From assembly GCA_045643285.1 (NCBI GenBank), contig JAZUKN010000098.1, positions 1 to 46,124 of the forward strand: a stretch of 46,124 nucleotides of DNA, written 5' to 3'. Origin of the DNA: UMGS1696 sp045643285. Lineage in GTDB: Bacteria > Bacillota > Clostridia > Oscillospirales > CAG-272. The notes beneath the pieces were generated by a model. The model was not told the DNA's origin. It worked only from the letters and a program-made list of their open reading frames with translations, and made no database searches. A program made the position numbers and the translations under genes. Of the stretch, positions 8,394 through 16,898 are shown piece after piece (positions within the stretch are counted from its first letter, which is position 1; each line of letters begins with the position of its first letter).

Positions 8394-9390
8394 CGGAATC
8401 TACCTCCTCTGCTTTTTTCATTTCCGCGAGCACGTTCATCCAGCAGGACGCGCAGTGACCGTCGCCGAAGTCGATTTCATCGGGCTTCTTTGAAAGGCAG
8501 ATCTTTCTCGCGTTCGCGCATCTCGGAGAGAACGCGCAGCCCTCGGGCATTGCGAGAAGGTCGACCGGTGTGCCTGCGATCGGGCAAAGACGTGTTTTTT
8601 CGTCGTTTGCGATGTTCGGAATGGACGTGAGCAGTCCTTTTGTATATTCGTGCTTCGGTTCATAGAATACCTGATCGGCAGTACCGCGTTCTATGACCTT
8701 GCCGGCGTACATTACGTTGATCCTGTCGCACATTCCGGCAACTACGCCGAGGTCGTGCGTGATCATTATGATCGCCATATTGAACTGCTTCTGGAGCGTT
8801 TTCATAAGCTCAAGAATCTGAGCCTGGATAGTTACGTCAAGCGCAGTTGTCGGCTCGTCGGCGATGAGAAGATCGGGTTCGCACGCGAGAGCCATGGCTA
8901 TCATAACTCTCTGTCTCATACCGCCGGAATGCTCGTACGGATACTGCTTCAGACGCTTTTCAGGATCGTTGATGCCGACCAGGCGGAGAAGCTCTATCGC
9001 TCTTTCCTTTGCTTCGGCTTTATTTCTGTTCGTATGGAGAAGAATTGCCTCCATAAGCTGGTTACCGATAGTATAAACGGGGTTAAGGCTCGTCATCGGG
9101 TCCTGGAATATAATGCTTATCTTGTTTCCGCGAACCTTGCGAAGCTCTTTTTCGTCAGCTCCGACGAGTTCTTTGCCGTCAAATTTGACCGAACCGCCCA
9201 CGATCTGTCCGGGAGGCGTCAGGATCTGCATTATAGAATATGCAGTAACGGATTTACCGGAGCCGGATTCGCCGACGATACCGAGGACTTCGCCTCTGTC
9301 AAGGTCGAACGAAACATTGTCGACTGCCTTGACTTCGCCGCCGCGCGTCATAAAGGACGTGCAGAGATTTCTTACTTCAAGAAGTGCCAT
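8386..9390 (-). CDS. oppD: Oligopeptide ABC transporter ATP-binding protein OppD
   Basis: 334-residue ATPase with Walker A GESGSGKSV, signature HSGGMRQRVMIAMAL, Walker B LLIADEPTTALD and H-loop MITHDLGVV. The C-terminus carries GCAFSPRCANARKIC, the same cysteine cluster as OppF. The start codon overlaps the oppC stop codon (TAATG arrangement at 9388-9392), so translation is coupled to the permease. It powers transport with OppF through permeases OppB and OppC. Confidence 0.95.
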   Translation of the reverse strand: MALLEVRNLCTSFMTRGGEVKAVDNVSFDLDRGEVLGIVGESGSGKSVTAYSIMQILTPPGQIVGGSVKFDGKELVGADEKELRKVRGNKISIIFQDPMTSLNPVYTIGNQLMEAILLHTNRNKAEAKERAIELLRLVGINDPEKRLKQYPYEHSGGMRQRVMIAMALACEPDLLIADEPTTALDVTIQAQILELMKTLQKQFNMAIIMITHDLGVVAGMCDRINVMYAGKVIERGTADQVFYEPKHEYTKGLLTSIPNIANDEKTRLCPIAGTPVDLLAMPEGCAFSPRCANARKICLSKKPDEIDFGDGHCASCWMNVLAEMKKAEEVDSDE

Positions 9391-11186
9391 TATTTGCTCA
9401 CCTCCCTGAGTTTCGGGTCAAACGCGTCACGAAGTCCCTGACCGAGCAGGTTAAGTGAAAGCACGATGAGGAATATGATGATAGCCGGAATGATGAAGAG
9501 GTATCCGCGCCCTGCTATCGTCATCTGTCCGCGGTAGTCCGATGCAAGAGAACCGAGGGACGGCATCGGAATGGATACGCCGACGCCGAGGAACGATAAG
9601 AAGCTCTCGGTGAATATTGCGGACGGGATCTGAAGAGCCGCGGAGATGAAAATTACGGAAATGCAGTTCGGGAGCATGTGCTTTGTGATGACTTTAAGAG
9701 GAGAAACGCCCATCGTCTTTGCGGCAAGAACGAATTCCTGTTCGCGGAGAGAAAGTACCTGACCTCTTACAAGTCTTGCCATACCTACCCAGTAGAGAAG
9801 CGCGAATACTATGAGGATAGACACAAGTCCGACGCCGCCGAGCTTTGAAGCTATGGCATTGAAGGACGAGTTCATGATAACGTCTTTCAGTGATACGGAC
9901 AAAAGAATGATGATAAGCGTATCCGGAAGCGAATAGATGATGTCGACGATACGCATCATGATGAGGTCGACCTTGCCTCCGAAGTAGCCGGAGATAGCGC
10001 CGTACAGAACGCCGATGATAACGACGATGACTGCGGCAATGATACCGACGAGAAGCGAAATCCTCATACCGACGATAACTCTCGTCGCGTAGTCACGTCC
10101 GATCTCGTCCGTTCCGAGAAGATGCGGGAAAATGTACTTATAATCCTTCTCGAAGCTAACTTCCGTTACGGGGATAACGCTGTCGCCTTCTGCGTACTGG
10201 TTCGAGTCCACCGGCTTTTCACCGACACCCATATTCATATTGTAGTAAATGCGTGTACGGTTTATGTTGTTTTCCTTGCCGTTCTTTGTCTGGAGCTTGA
10301 AGCCGTCGGGAGCGCCGTCACCGTCTTTATCTTCAGCCCACACTGCGTACAGCGTCGTGTCACCGTCGATCTCGACTTTGGACGTTACGACCTGCTTCTT
10401 ATAATCGGAATAGTTTTCTGCGGTCAGTGTAGGAATGTCAGCATTTTTCGACCATGCGACGAACGCAAGTCCTTCGGGAGCTGTCACGCCGTCCGGTTTT
10501 GCGGGATAGAGACGGTCACCGCTTATATATTCCGTTTCGTCGGTCGGGACTGTTCCCTCTCCGCCGTTGAGATCGTATGTAAGCGTGAATCTGTCCTTTA
10601 CGTCGGCAGAATCTATTTCAGCGTCAGTGAAGTCGAACAGATCTGCTCCGAAATCGGCAACTCCGTCGCCGTCAGCGTCAGCCGCCCATACCGCGTAAAG
10701 CTCGATCGTCTTATCTCCGACAGCAACTGGAGAAGTAACGAACAGGTCTTTTACTTCATTGAGGTACTCTTCGCTGTCGATGACCTTGAGTCCTTTATAT
10801 CCTTCGAGCGTGTTTTCAAGCGGATAGCTCCAGCCGAGGAACACTGTGTCGCCTTTGTATGTGAGTATCTGTTCTTTCGAGGAATACTGCATCGGTCCGA
10901 GGTAGTTTGCGCTGTAGCTTCCGGTCGATGCGGAGGATGTCGAATAGTCGTACGGATAGAAGAGCGGAACGATGAACGCGATAAGCACAAGCACTGCAAC
11001 TATCGTGAGACATACCATAGAAACGACGTTCTTGCGGAGACGGCGGAGACCGTCACGGAGAAAGCTCGTCGATTCTCTCATTCTGTCCTGCTGTTTTTTC
11101 TCATCGTCGGTAGCAAGCTCGAACATTGAAAGATCGGGCTGCATACTGAGGGGGAACGCAAGCGTTTTTTTGTTTTTGTTTTCCAT
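9390..11186 (-). CDS. oppC: Oligopeptide ABC permease OppC with large extracytoplasmic B-repeat-like insertion
   Basis: 598 residues, about twice the usual OppC length of roughly 300. The family parts are intact: cytoplasmic N-terminus, TM1 (about 53-76), the LGTDEIGRD motif (357-365) that normally follows TM1 by some 35 residues, then the permease core, EAA-loop region (LREQEFVLAAKTMG) and the final helices. Between TM1 and LGTD lie about 270 extra residues. They contain a segment like the InlB B-repeat (TLTYDLNGGEGTVPTDETEY ... DGDTTLYAVWA), related partial copies (LGWSYP ... IELYAVWA and IYYNMNMGVGEKPVDSNQYAEGD), and two aspartate-rich loops, DADGDGVADFG (170-180) and DKDGDGAPDGF (286-296), like thrombospondin type-3 calcium loops. 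The topology places the insertion outside the membrane. The reading frame is continuous, so this is a domain insertion, not a frameshift. Confidence 0.93.
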   Translation of the reverse strand: MENKNKKTLAFPLSMQPDLSMFELATDDEKKQQDRMRESTSFLRDGLRRLRKNVVSMVCLTIVAVLVLIAFIVPLFYPYDYSTSSASTGSYSANYLGPMQYSSKEQILTYKGDTVFLGWSYPLENTLEGYKGLKVIDSEEYLNEVKDLFVTSPVAVGDKTIELYAVWAADADGDGVADFGADLFDFTDAEIDSADVKDRFTLTYDLNGGEGTVPTDETEYISGDRLYPAKPDGVTAPEGLAFVAWSKNADIPTLTAENYSDYKKQVVTSKVEIDGDTTLYAVWAEDKDGDGAPDGFKLQTKNGKENNINRTRIYYNMNMGVGEKPVDSNQYAEGDSVIPVTEVSFEKDYKYIFPHLLGTDEIGRDYATRVIVGMRISLLVGIIAAVIVVIIGVLYGAISGYFGGKVDLIMMRIVDIIYSLPDTLIIILLSVSLKDVIMNSSFNAIASKLGGVGLVSILIVFALLYWVGMARLVRGQVLSLREQEFVLAAKTMGVSPLKVITKHMLPNCISVIFISAALQIPSAIFTESFLSFLGVGVSIPMPSLGSLASDYRGQMTIAGRGYLFIIPAIIIFLIVLSLNLLGQGLRDAFDPKLREVSK

Positions 11187-11204
11187 TGTTTTATCCCCCT
11201 TTCG

Positions 11205-12161
11205 TTAAGACAGGTCAACTCTGTGGTCGATGACCTTATAGAGAATATCGGAAATAAGGTTGAGCGAGAGCATGAGAACGGAAAGCAGGATAGTCGTTCC
11301 CATGATCATCGTGTAGTCAAGCGTTTTAATGGAGTTGATGAAGTATTCGCCGATGCCGGGCACCGAGAAGATACTTTCAACTACGAACGAGCCTGTCATG
11401 ATGTATGCGATCATCGGGCCTGCGTAGGAAACTACAGGAGAGAGCGAGTTCTTCAGCGCGTGCTTGAAGATGAGCTTGAATTTCGACACGCCCTTTGCGT
11501 TCGCGGTGCGGATGTAGTCCTGTCCGAGTGAGTCGAGCATAGCGGAACGGGTAAGTCTCGTTATGTAAGCCGTCGGATAAAGCGCAAGAGATATAATAGG
11601 AAGAATATATCCGGTGAAAGGCGCGTTGCCCTTGAATGCTTCGATTATTGAGCCTGCGTGCGACGGGAACACGGGAAGCCACACGGTAAGTCCCCAGAGC
11701 AGGATGACTCCGACGACGAACGACGGTACGGAAACCGATGCGGTCGACGTCACGAGAATGAACTGGTCGATGAATTTCGAGCGGTAGATAGCCGCTATCG
11801 AGCCGAGCGTGATTCCGAGGATAATTGCGATAAATGCGGCGCAGATACCGAGGAACGCCGAAGTTGCAAATCCCATGCCGACAAGGCTGATAACCGTACG
11901 TCCCGTGTACGAAATGGATTCGCCGAAGTCAAACTTGACGGCGTTTCCGAGGTACATGAGATACTGCTCGGGATAGGACTTGTCCAGTCCGTATTTTGCG
12001 TTGAGCGCGTCCATTGTCGACTGCGGTATCGCTTTTTCGCCGACGAACGGGCTACCCGGGACCGCGTGCATTATGACAAACGTGATAGTAACGATTATCC
12101 ATAATGTCAGAACGGCAAGCAAAAGCCGTTTAAGCACATAAAGAAGAGTTTTGGTATTCAA
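11205..12161 (-). CDS. oppB: Oligopeptide ABC transporter permease OppB
   Basis: 318-residue membrane permease, first gene of the opp operon. It has TM1 near residues 10-32, the OppB-type segment PGSPFVGEKAIP, a long core of hydrophobic helices, and the EAA-like loop DYIRTANAKGVSKFKLIFKH. The translation start is TTG at 12161, preceded by AAGGTGGTG; no ATG with a ribosome binding site is available nearby. It pairs with OppC to form the translocation path. Confidence 0.93.
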   Translation of the reverse strand: MNTKTLLYVLKRLLLAVLTLWIIVTITFVIMHAVPGSPFVGEKAIPQSTMDALNAKYGLDKSYPEQYLMYLGNAVKFDFGESISYTGRTVISLVGMGFATSAFLGICAAFIAIILGITLGSIAAIYRSKFIDQFILVTSTASVSVPSFVVGVILLWGLTVWLPVFPSHAGSIIEAFKGNAPFTGYILPIISLALYPTAYITRLTRSAMLDSLGQDYIRTANAKGVSKFKLIFKHALKNSLSPVVSYAGPMIAYIMTGSFVVESIFSVPGIGEYFINSIKTLDYTMIMGTTILLSVLMLSLNLISDILYKVIDHRVDLS

Positions 12162-12269
12162 ATGCCCACCACCTTATAATATTTCGGGAAAACGGTTATT
12201 CCCGAGTAATTTTCACAAACTTCAAATCCTCAAAAAATGAATTTTTTGCTTATAAAAATGTCATTTTAT

Positions 12270-12298
12270 ATTTTATCACTTTTGCATCCGATTGTCAA
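12270..12298 (-). promoter_or_regulatory. Sigma-A promoter of the opp operon
   Basis: Minus strand TTGACA (12293-12298), 17-base spacer, TAAAAT (12270-12275). The predicted start near 12262 gives a leader of about 100 bases. The leader contains a small hairpin CGGGAA/TTCCCG (12185-12204) without a T-run, so no attenuator is evident. Confidence 0.8.
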
Positions 12299-12553
12299 GG
12301 AAAAATCGAAATAAAAGTGAATTAAAATAAAAGAATTCTTTGTTTATTCACAGGTTTATGCAGAATATGTGAAAAAAATTCAATAATAGACAGATTTTTG
12401 GTTGTTTTTAAGCCTTGCTTCTCATCCATTCCCACAAAAAAATGAATAAACGGCGGCGTCTCAGTTCATTTTCCGGAAAACCCGTAAAAAAACCAGCCAA
12501 TTGTGTTCCGTGCAAAACCGTCAAGATTTATTTCCGTAAATCGGTGAAAACCC
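12299..12553. other. AT-rich divergent intergenic region between the opp operon and DUF1846 gene
   Basis: The whole gap between the oppB start (12161) and the next start (12618) is 456 bases. Outside the two promoters I see only AT-rich sequence and no convincing gene, RNA or operator. A roughly 120-codon plus-strand reading frame here runs through the downstream promoter and lacks a ribosome binding site. Confidence 0.6.
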
Positions 12554-12582
12554 TTGAACTTTTCGGCAGATTATATTATAAT
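12554..12582 (+). promoter_or_regulatory. Sigma-A promoter of the DUF1846 gene
   Basis: TTGAAC (12554-12559), 17-base spacer, TATAAT (12577-12582). The expected start near 12589 is about 30 bases before the ATG at 12618, which has GAGG eight bases upstream. Confidence 0.78.
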
Positions 12583-12617
12583 ATGGTTGATTATGTTTAC
12601 GGAATGAGGTTTTTCAA

Positions 12618-14102
12618 ATGTTCAGAGAGGGATTCAGCAACGAAGAATACACCCGTCTTCAGTCGGAGCATATCGCAGAGCGGCTCTCGAAATTCGGAGG
12701 CAAATTATATCTCGAATTCGGCGGAAAGCTGTTCGACGACTACCACGCCGCGCGTGTTCTTCCGGGATTCAAGCCGGACTCAAAAATAAATATGCTTCTC
12801 AGGCTCAAGGACAAGGCGGAGATCGTCGTTGTCGTCTCTGCCGCCGCTATAGAGCAGAACAAAATGCGCGCCGACCTCGGCATAACGTACGATATGGACG
12901 CGCTCAGACTCATTGACGCATTCACCGACCGCGGACTTTACGTCGGTTCTGTCGTCATCACACACTACAGCGGACAGTCGTCTGCGGATGCGTTCATCCA
13001 CCGTCTCGAAAACCTCGGAATAAGAGTATTCAAGCACTATCCGATCGACGGATACCCCGTAAACGTGAAGCTGATCGTCTCGGACGACGGTTTCGGCAAA
13101 AACGACTACATTGAAACCTCACGCGAGCTTATCGTCGTCACGGCTCCCGGTCCCGGAAGCGGCAAAATGGCGACGTGTCTCTCTCAGCTTTATCACGACA
13201 ACAAACGCGGCATCAAATCGGGCTACGCGAAGTTCGAGACGTTCCCCGTATGGAACCTGCCGCTGTCTCACCCCGTAAACACAGCTTATGAAGCAGCCAC
13301 CGTCGATCTCGGCGACTGCAATATGATAGACCCGTTCCACCTTGAAGCGTACGGCGTGACTGCTGTAAACTACAACCGCGACGTTGAGGTCTTCCCTGTT
13401 CTGCGCCGTTTGTTCGAGGGCATTTACGGCGAATGTCCGTACAAGAGCCCGACTGACATGGGCGTGAACATGGTCGGAATGTGCATCACCGACGAGGACG
13501 CCGTTGCCTATGCGTCCAAAATGGAAGTAATACGCCGTTACTATGCAACGCTCGTCCGCAAGCGCAAGGGACTTTGCGATGCCGACGAGGTTTACAAATC
13601 CGAGCTTATCATGAACCGCGCGAAAATAACGATCGACGACAGGCACGTTGTCCGCGCCGCGCTCGACAAAGCCGCAGAATACGATGTTCCCGCCGCCGCG
13701 ATCGAGCTTCCGAGCGGAGAAATAGTGACCGGACGCACGAAGGAGCTTCTCGGTTCCTGCGCCGCTGCACTTCTTAACGCTCTAAAAAAGCTCGCAGGTA
13801 TCGACGATTCGATCCACCTCATCAGCCCGACTGTCATAGAGCCGATATGCAATCTCAAAACCTCCGCGCTCGGCTCGACGAATCCGCGTCTTCATGCGGA
13901 TGAAATACTTATCGCGCTTTCGATTTGCGCGGCGACCGACAAGAACGCACGAGCCGCGCTCGAATGTCTGCCGCTCCTCAAGGGATGTGAGGCGCATTCA
14001 TCGGTTATAGTGTCGCACGTCGACTCGTCGACATTCCGCAAGCTGAAGCTGAATCTCACGTGTGAGCCTGCGTACGAAACGAAAAAGCTATTCCACTATT
14101 AA
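12618..14102 (+). CDS. DUF1846 (UPF0371) family protein
   Basis: 494-residue cytosolic protein of the DUF1846 family, recognised from the N-terminal FREGFSNEEYTRLQSEHIAER region, LYLEFGGKLFDDYHAARVLPGF, the conserved APGPGSGKMATCLSQLYHD (about residues 174-192) and ETFPVWNLPLSHPVN that follows. Family length is close to 500 residues, so it appears full length. The function of this family is not established. The P-loop-like GPGSGK segment suggests nucleotide or phosphate binding, but I do not assign a reaction. It is transcribed alone from its own promoter; a short hairpin with T-run follows the stop. Confidence 0.9.
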   Translation: MFREGFSNEEYTRLQSEHIAERLSKFGGKLYLEFGGKLFDDYHAARVLPGFKPDSKINMLLRLKDKAEIVVVVSAAAIEQNKMRADLGITYDMDALRLIDAFTDRGLYVGSVVITHYSGQSSADAFIHRLENLGIRVFKHYPIDGYPVNVKLIVSDDGFGKNDYIETSRELIVVTAPGPGSGKMATCLSQLYHDNKRGIKSGYAKFETFPVWNLPLSHPVNTAYEAATVDLGDCNMIDPFHLEAYGVTAVNYNRDVEVFPVLRRLFEGIYGECPYKSPTDMGVNMVGMCITDEDAVAYASKMEVIRRYYATLVRKRKGLCDADEVYKSELIMNRAKITIDDRHVVRAALDKAAEYDVPAAAIELPSGEIVTGRTKELLGSCAAALLNALKKLAGIDDSIHLISPTVIEPICNLKTSALGSTNPRLHADEILIALSICAATDKNARAALECLPLLKGCEAHSSVIVSHVDSSTFRKLKLNLTCEPAYETKKLFHY

Positions 14103-14112
14103 AAATAGGAAG

Positions 14113-14138
14113 AAAACACGACGTGTTTTAGATTTTTT
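14113..14138 (+). terminator. Probable weak terminator after DUF1846 gene
   Basis: Stem AAAACAC / GTGTTTT with loop GAC, followed by AGATTTTTTG. Nearly the same palindrome (AAAACAC-GAA-GTGTTTT) occurs at 39319-39336, so it may be part of a dispersed hairpin family that also works as a terminator. Confidence 0.5.
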
Positions 14139-14145
14139 GATTTGT

Positions 14146-14285
14146 CCTGTTCGTTTACGAACGGGCAAACGGCTGGCAATTTATCCAAACCTTGACGTTT
14201 GGACAAAATGCGCCTGTCCGCCCGTTCGTAAACGAACCGCTTGTAAACAAGCAATACAAATCCGACTCCAAACATTCGGTTTGGA
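14146..14285. repeat. Cluster of short palindromes in the GH127 leader
   Basis: Five small hairpins occupy this gap: GTTCG-TTTA-CGAAC (14149-14162), TCCAAAC-6-GTTTGGA (14184-14203), GTTCG-TAAA-CGAAC (14224-14237), GCTTG-TAAA-CAAGC (14239-14252) and TCCAAAC-5-GTTTGGA (14267-14285). The first and third also form an 18-bp perfect inverted repeat, GTTCGTTTACGAACGGGC (14149-14166 with 14220-14237). No protein-coding potential is apparent. Confidence 0.75.
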
Positions 14286-14302
14286 TATTTCAGGAGGCTT
14301 AT

Positions 14303-16102
14303 ATGGAAACTATTCTTCGCCGCGCACTCCCATGCGGCGCGTTCGATTACAGCGATATTCTCACGGAAGAAGTGGCACAACTTCGCCGCATCCAGCTTCT
14401 CGACAAAAATCTGTGGCTGCTCCTCGTCGATCAGTTCCGCGACGGCACGGTCGACAGCGAAAGAGGCACCTGGAAAGGCGAATACTGGGGCAAGGTCATG
14501 CGCGGCGCGTGCTTTGTGTACCGTGCGTCCCCGCAAAATGCACCCGACAACGAGCTTTACGCCGTCCTTGAGTGGACAGTACGCGACCTGCTCTCGACAC
14601 AGGACTCTCTCGGACGCATTTCGACCTACTCACTTGAAAAAGAGTTCACGGGCTGGGATATTTGGGACAGAAAGTACGTCATGCTCGGACTTCTGTATTT
14701 CTCCGAGATCTGCCGCGACGGTGAGCTGAACGAAAAGATCACATCCGCTCTCTGCGCGCACGCCGATTATATTGTAGAAAAAATCGGACGCGGAGAGGGA
14801 CAGCGTGAGATAGCAGCCTGCTCAAATGCATGGGACGGACTGAACTCCTGCTCTATCCTTGAGCCGTTCGTGCTTCTTTACAACAAGACAAAAGAACAAA
14901 AATACCTCGATTTTTCAGAATATATCGCCTCTTACGGCGGTACGCTCCACGAAAACTACTTCGACAAAGTGCTTGACAGCGACATTCTTCTCTCAAAGTT
15001 CAGTCAACCGAAAGCCTATGAAATGATCTCGTGCTTTGAGGGACTTGCAGAGCTTTCAAAGGTCACGGGAGACGAGCGTCAAAGAGCGGCAGTCATCCGC
15101 TTTGGCGACAAGATGCTCGCTGAAGAAGCGACAGTTGTCGGCTCTCTCGGCTGTGACAGCGAAAGCCTCAATCACGCCTCAGTCATGCAGTCCGACCGTT
15201 CGTTCATTCCGTCGTTCGAGTTTGAGGGCGTCGTCTACCACATCATGCAGGAAACGTGCGTCACGGTCACCTGGATGAAATTTCTGTGGCAGCTCTGGCG
15301 CATGACGGGCGACGTAAAATACATCGACGCGCTTGAAGCATCCGCTTACAACGCGATGTCGGGCGTCCTCCGCGACGAAGACACTCTCCCCGAAAACGGC
15401 GGTATTCCGCTTCCCGTACACAGCTACAGTCCGCTTGTGAACAGCATACGTTCTCCCCTGATGAGCGGTCAGCTCACGCTCCGCGAGGGCACGAAGTACA
15501 GCTGTTGCATTTCGATTTCGTCGGCAGGTCTTGCGCTTGACACGCTTGCATCGGCAGGCACGGATGCGGACGGCAAAATATACGTCAACCTCTACCGAAA
15601 CGGGCGTGTGACTGTCGGCGAGACGGTGCTTGACATCAAAACCGACTATCCGCGCACGGGAGAGATAAAAATTACCGTTGCAAAAGCGAAAGCCGGTCAA
15701 CCGCTTGATATGCGTATACCTAAATGGGCAGTAGGTGCGACACTCGACGGAAAAACCGTACCGTGCGGATACGCCGAAACATCTGTGAAAACGGGCGACG
15801 TGCTTACGCTCGTACTTCCGTTGAACGTTCGGCTCATCACGCCTGACGAAGCCGCAGACGTACCGACCGGAAGAGACGACAGTGTGTGCGTAATGCGCGG
15901 TCCTGTAGTATACGCGCTCGACTTTGTCGGAGACGACGAGCCGGCAGTTGATGTGGACGATATTTCTTCGGCAACGCTCACCGACACCGCCGCAGTTCCC
16001 TGCCGTTCTGCTCTCACGCTCGGCGGCGTAACGCTTGTGGATTACCGCAGTGCGGCGCAGCGCCCCGGTCACAAGCTCACTGTTTGGCTAAAGACAAAAT
16101 AA
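14303..16102 (+). CDS. Glycoside hydrolase family 127 protein (beta-L-arabinofuranosidase-like)
   Basis: 599-residue cytosolic (alpha/alpha)6-barrel enzyme, formerly DUF1680. GH127 members release beta-L-arabinofuranose from plant glycans. The family's zinc and catalytic residues are visible: Glu317-Thr-Cys319 in the segment MQETCVTVTW, and the adjacent pair Cys401-Cys402 in KYSCCISISSAGL. These correspond to the Glu/Cys ligands and nucleophilic Cys of the characterised Bifidobacterium enzyme. There is no signal peptide, so the substrate is probably an imported oligosaccharide. The start at 14303 follows CAGGAGG. It is 21 bases upstream of a ThuA-like gene, with a Gfo/Idh oxidoreductase nearby, which suggests a small sugar-catabolism module. 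Exact substrate specificity is not readable. Confidence 0.88.
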   Translation: METILRRALPCGAFDYSDILTEEVAQLRRIQLLDKNLWLLLVDQFRDGTVDSERGTWKGEYWGKVMRGACFVYRASPQNAPDNELYAVLEWTVRDLLSTQDSLGRISTYSLEKEFTGWDIWDRKYVMLGLLYFSEICRDGELNEKITSALCAHADYIVEKIGRGEGQREIAACSNAWDGLNSCSILEPFVLLYNKTKEQKYLDFSEYIASYGGTLHENYFDKVLDSDILLSKFSQPKAYEMISCFEGLAELSKVTGDERQRAAVIRFGDKMLAEEATVVGSLGCDSESLNHASVMQSDRSFIPSFEFEGVVYHIMQETCVTVTWMKFLWQLWRMTGDVKYIDALEASAYNAMSGVLRDEDTLPENGGIPLPVHSYSPLVNSIRSPLMSGQLTLREGTKYSCCISISSAGLALDTLASAGTDADGKIYVNLYRNGRVTVGETVLDIKTDYPRTGEIKITVAKAKAGQPLDMRIPKWAVGATLDGKTVPCGYAETSVKTGDVLTLVLPLNVRLITPDEAADVPTGRDDSVCVMRGPVVYALDFVGDDEPAVDVDDISSATLTDTAAVPCRSALTLGGVTLVDYRSAAQRPGHKLTVWLKTK

Positions 16103-16123
16103 ATCCGAAAAGGAGACAAAAAT

Positions 16124-16849
16124 ATGATCAGAGTCACAGTTTGGAACGAGTACAATCACGAAAGATCAAGCGAAGAAGTCCACGCGATCTACCCGAACGG
16201 TATGCACGCCGTTATCGCGGATTTTCTGAAAACGGACGGTTTTGAAGTCCGTACTGCCACGCTCGACGAGCCGGAATGCGGACTGACAGACGAAGTTCTC
16301 GCAGAGACGGATGTTTTATTCTGGTGGGGACACGTCGCGCACAATCTCGTACCGGATGAACTTGTCGAAAAAATAGCAAAGCGCGTATGGGAAGGCATGG
16401 GAATGGTATTCCTGCACTCCGGTCACGACTCGAAGCCGTTCAAGCGGCTCATGGGTACGCCCTCGGGAGATCTCAAGTGGAGAGAAGACGGCGAAAAAGA
16501 GATAATGTGGGTTGTAGACCCGACGCATCCGATAGTCGAAGGCATTTCTCTCGGCGACAGGCTCGTGCTTGAGCATGAAGAAATGTACGGCGAGCACTTC
16601 AACATTCCGGCACCGGACGAGCTTATATTCATAAGCTGGTTCGAGGGCGGCGAAGTATTCCGTTCGGGTTGTGTCTTCAAGAGAGGCCGCGGCAAGATAT
16701 TCTATTTCCGTCCCGGTCACGAATCCTACCCGACGTACCACAACAAGGACGTTCAGCGCGTTCTCTCGAATGCGGCGAAGTACGTCTACACACCGGCTCC
16801 CGTAAAGCCGTTCCCGTACGGAATGGTAGACACGGCAAAAGATATGTAA
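16124..16849 (+). CDS. ThuA-like domain protein
   Basis: 241-residue protein of the ThuA-like family, which has a class I glutamine-amidotransferase fold and was first described in trehalose utilisation. Recognisable are the N-terminal TVWNEYNHE strand, DVLFWWGHVAHN (about 65-76), GMGMVFLHSGHDSKPF (about 91-106), HPIVEGI and a C-terminal GRGKIFYFRPGHESYPTY. No Cys-His-Glu amidotransferase triad is obvious, as is typical of this family. AAGGAGAC precedes the ATG. Adjacent to GH127 and in the same orientation, it probably acts on the same carbohydrate; the reaction remains unknown. Confidence 0.87.
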   Translation: MIRVTVWNEYNHERSSEEVHAIYPNGMHAVIADFLKTDGFEVRTATLDEPECGLTDEVLAETDVLFWWGHVAHNLVPDELVEKIAKRVWEGMGMVFLHSGHDSKPFKRLMGTPSGDLKWREDGEKEIMWVVDPTHPIVEGISLGDRLVLEHEEMYGEHFNIPAPDELIFISWFEGGEVFRSGCVFKRGRGKIFYFRPGHESYPTYHNKDVQRVLSNAAKYVYTPAPVKPFPYGMVDTAKDM

Positions 16850-16859
16850 CAGACAAAAA

Positions 16860-16893
16860 CCCGTCGAACAAATCGGCGGGTGTTGTTGTTAGA
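16860..16893 (+). terminator. Terminator after ThuA-like gene
   Basis: Stem CCCGTCG / CGGCGGG (one G-U pair in RNA) around a 7-base loop (16860-16880), followed by TGTTGTTGTTA. It ends the GH127-ThuA transcript; the imperfect T-run makes it moderately strong. Confidence 0.6.
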
Positions 16894-16898
16894 ATAAA

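Noticed and set aside
9390..11186. Frameshift or two fused genes in oppC
   Set aside because: TM1 and the LGTD core lie in one continuous frame at the right order, and the extra segment has coherent repeat motifs.
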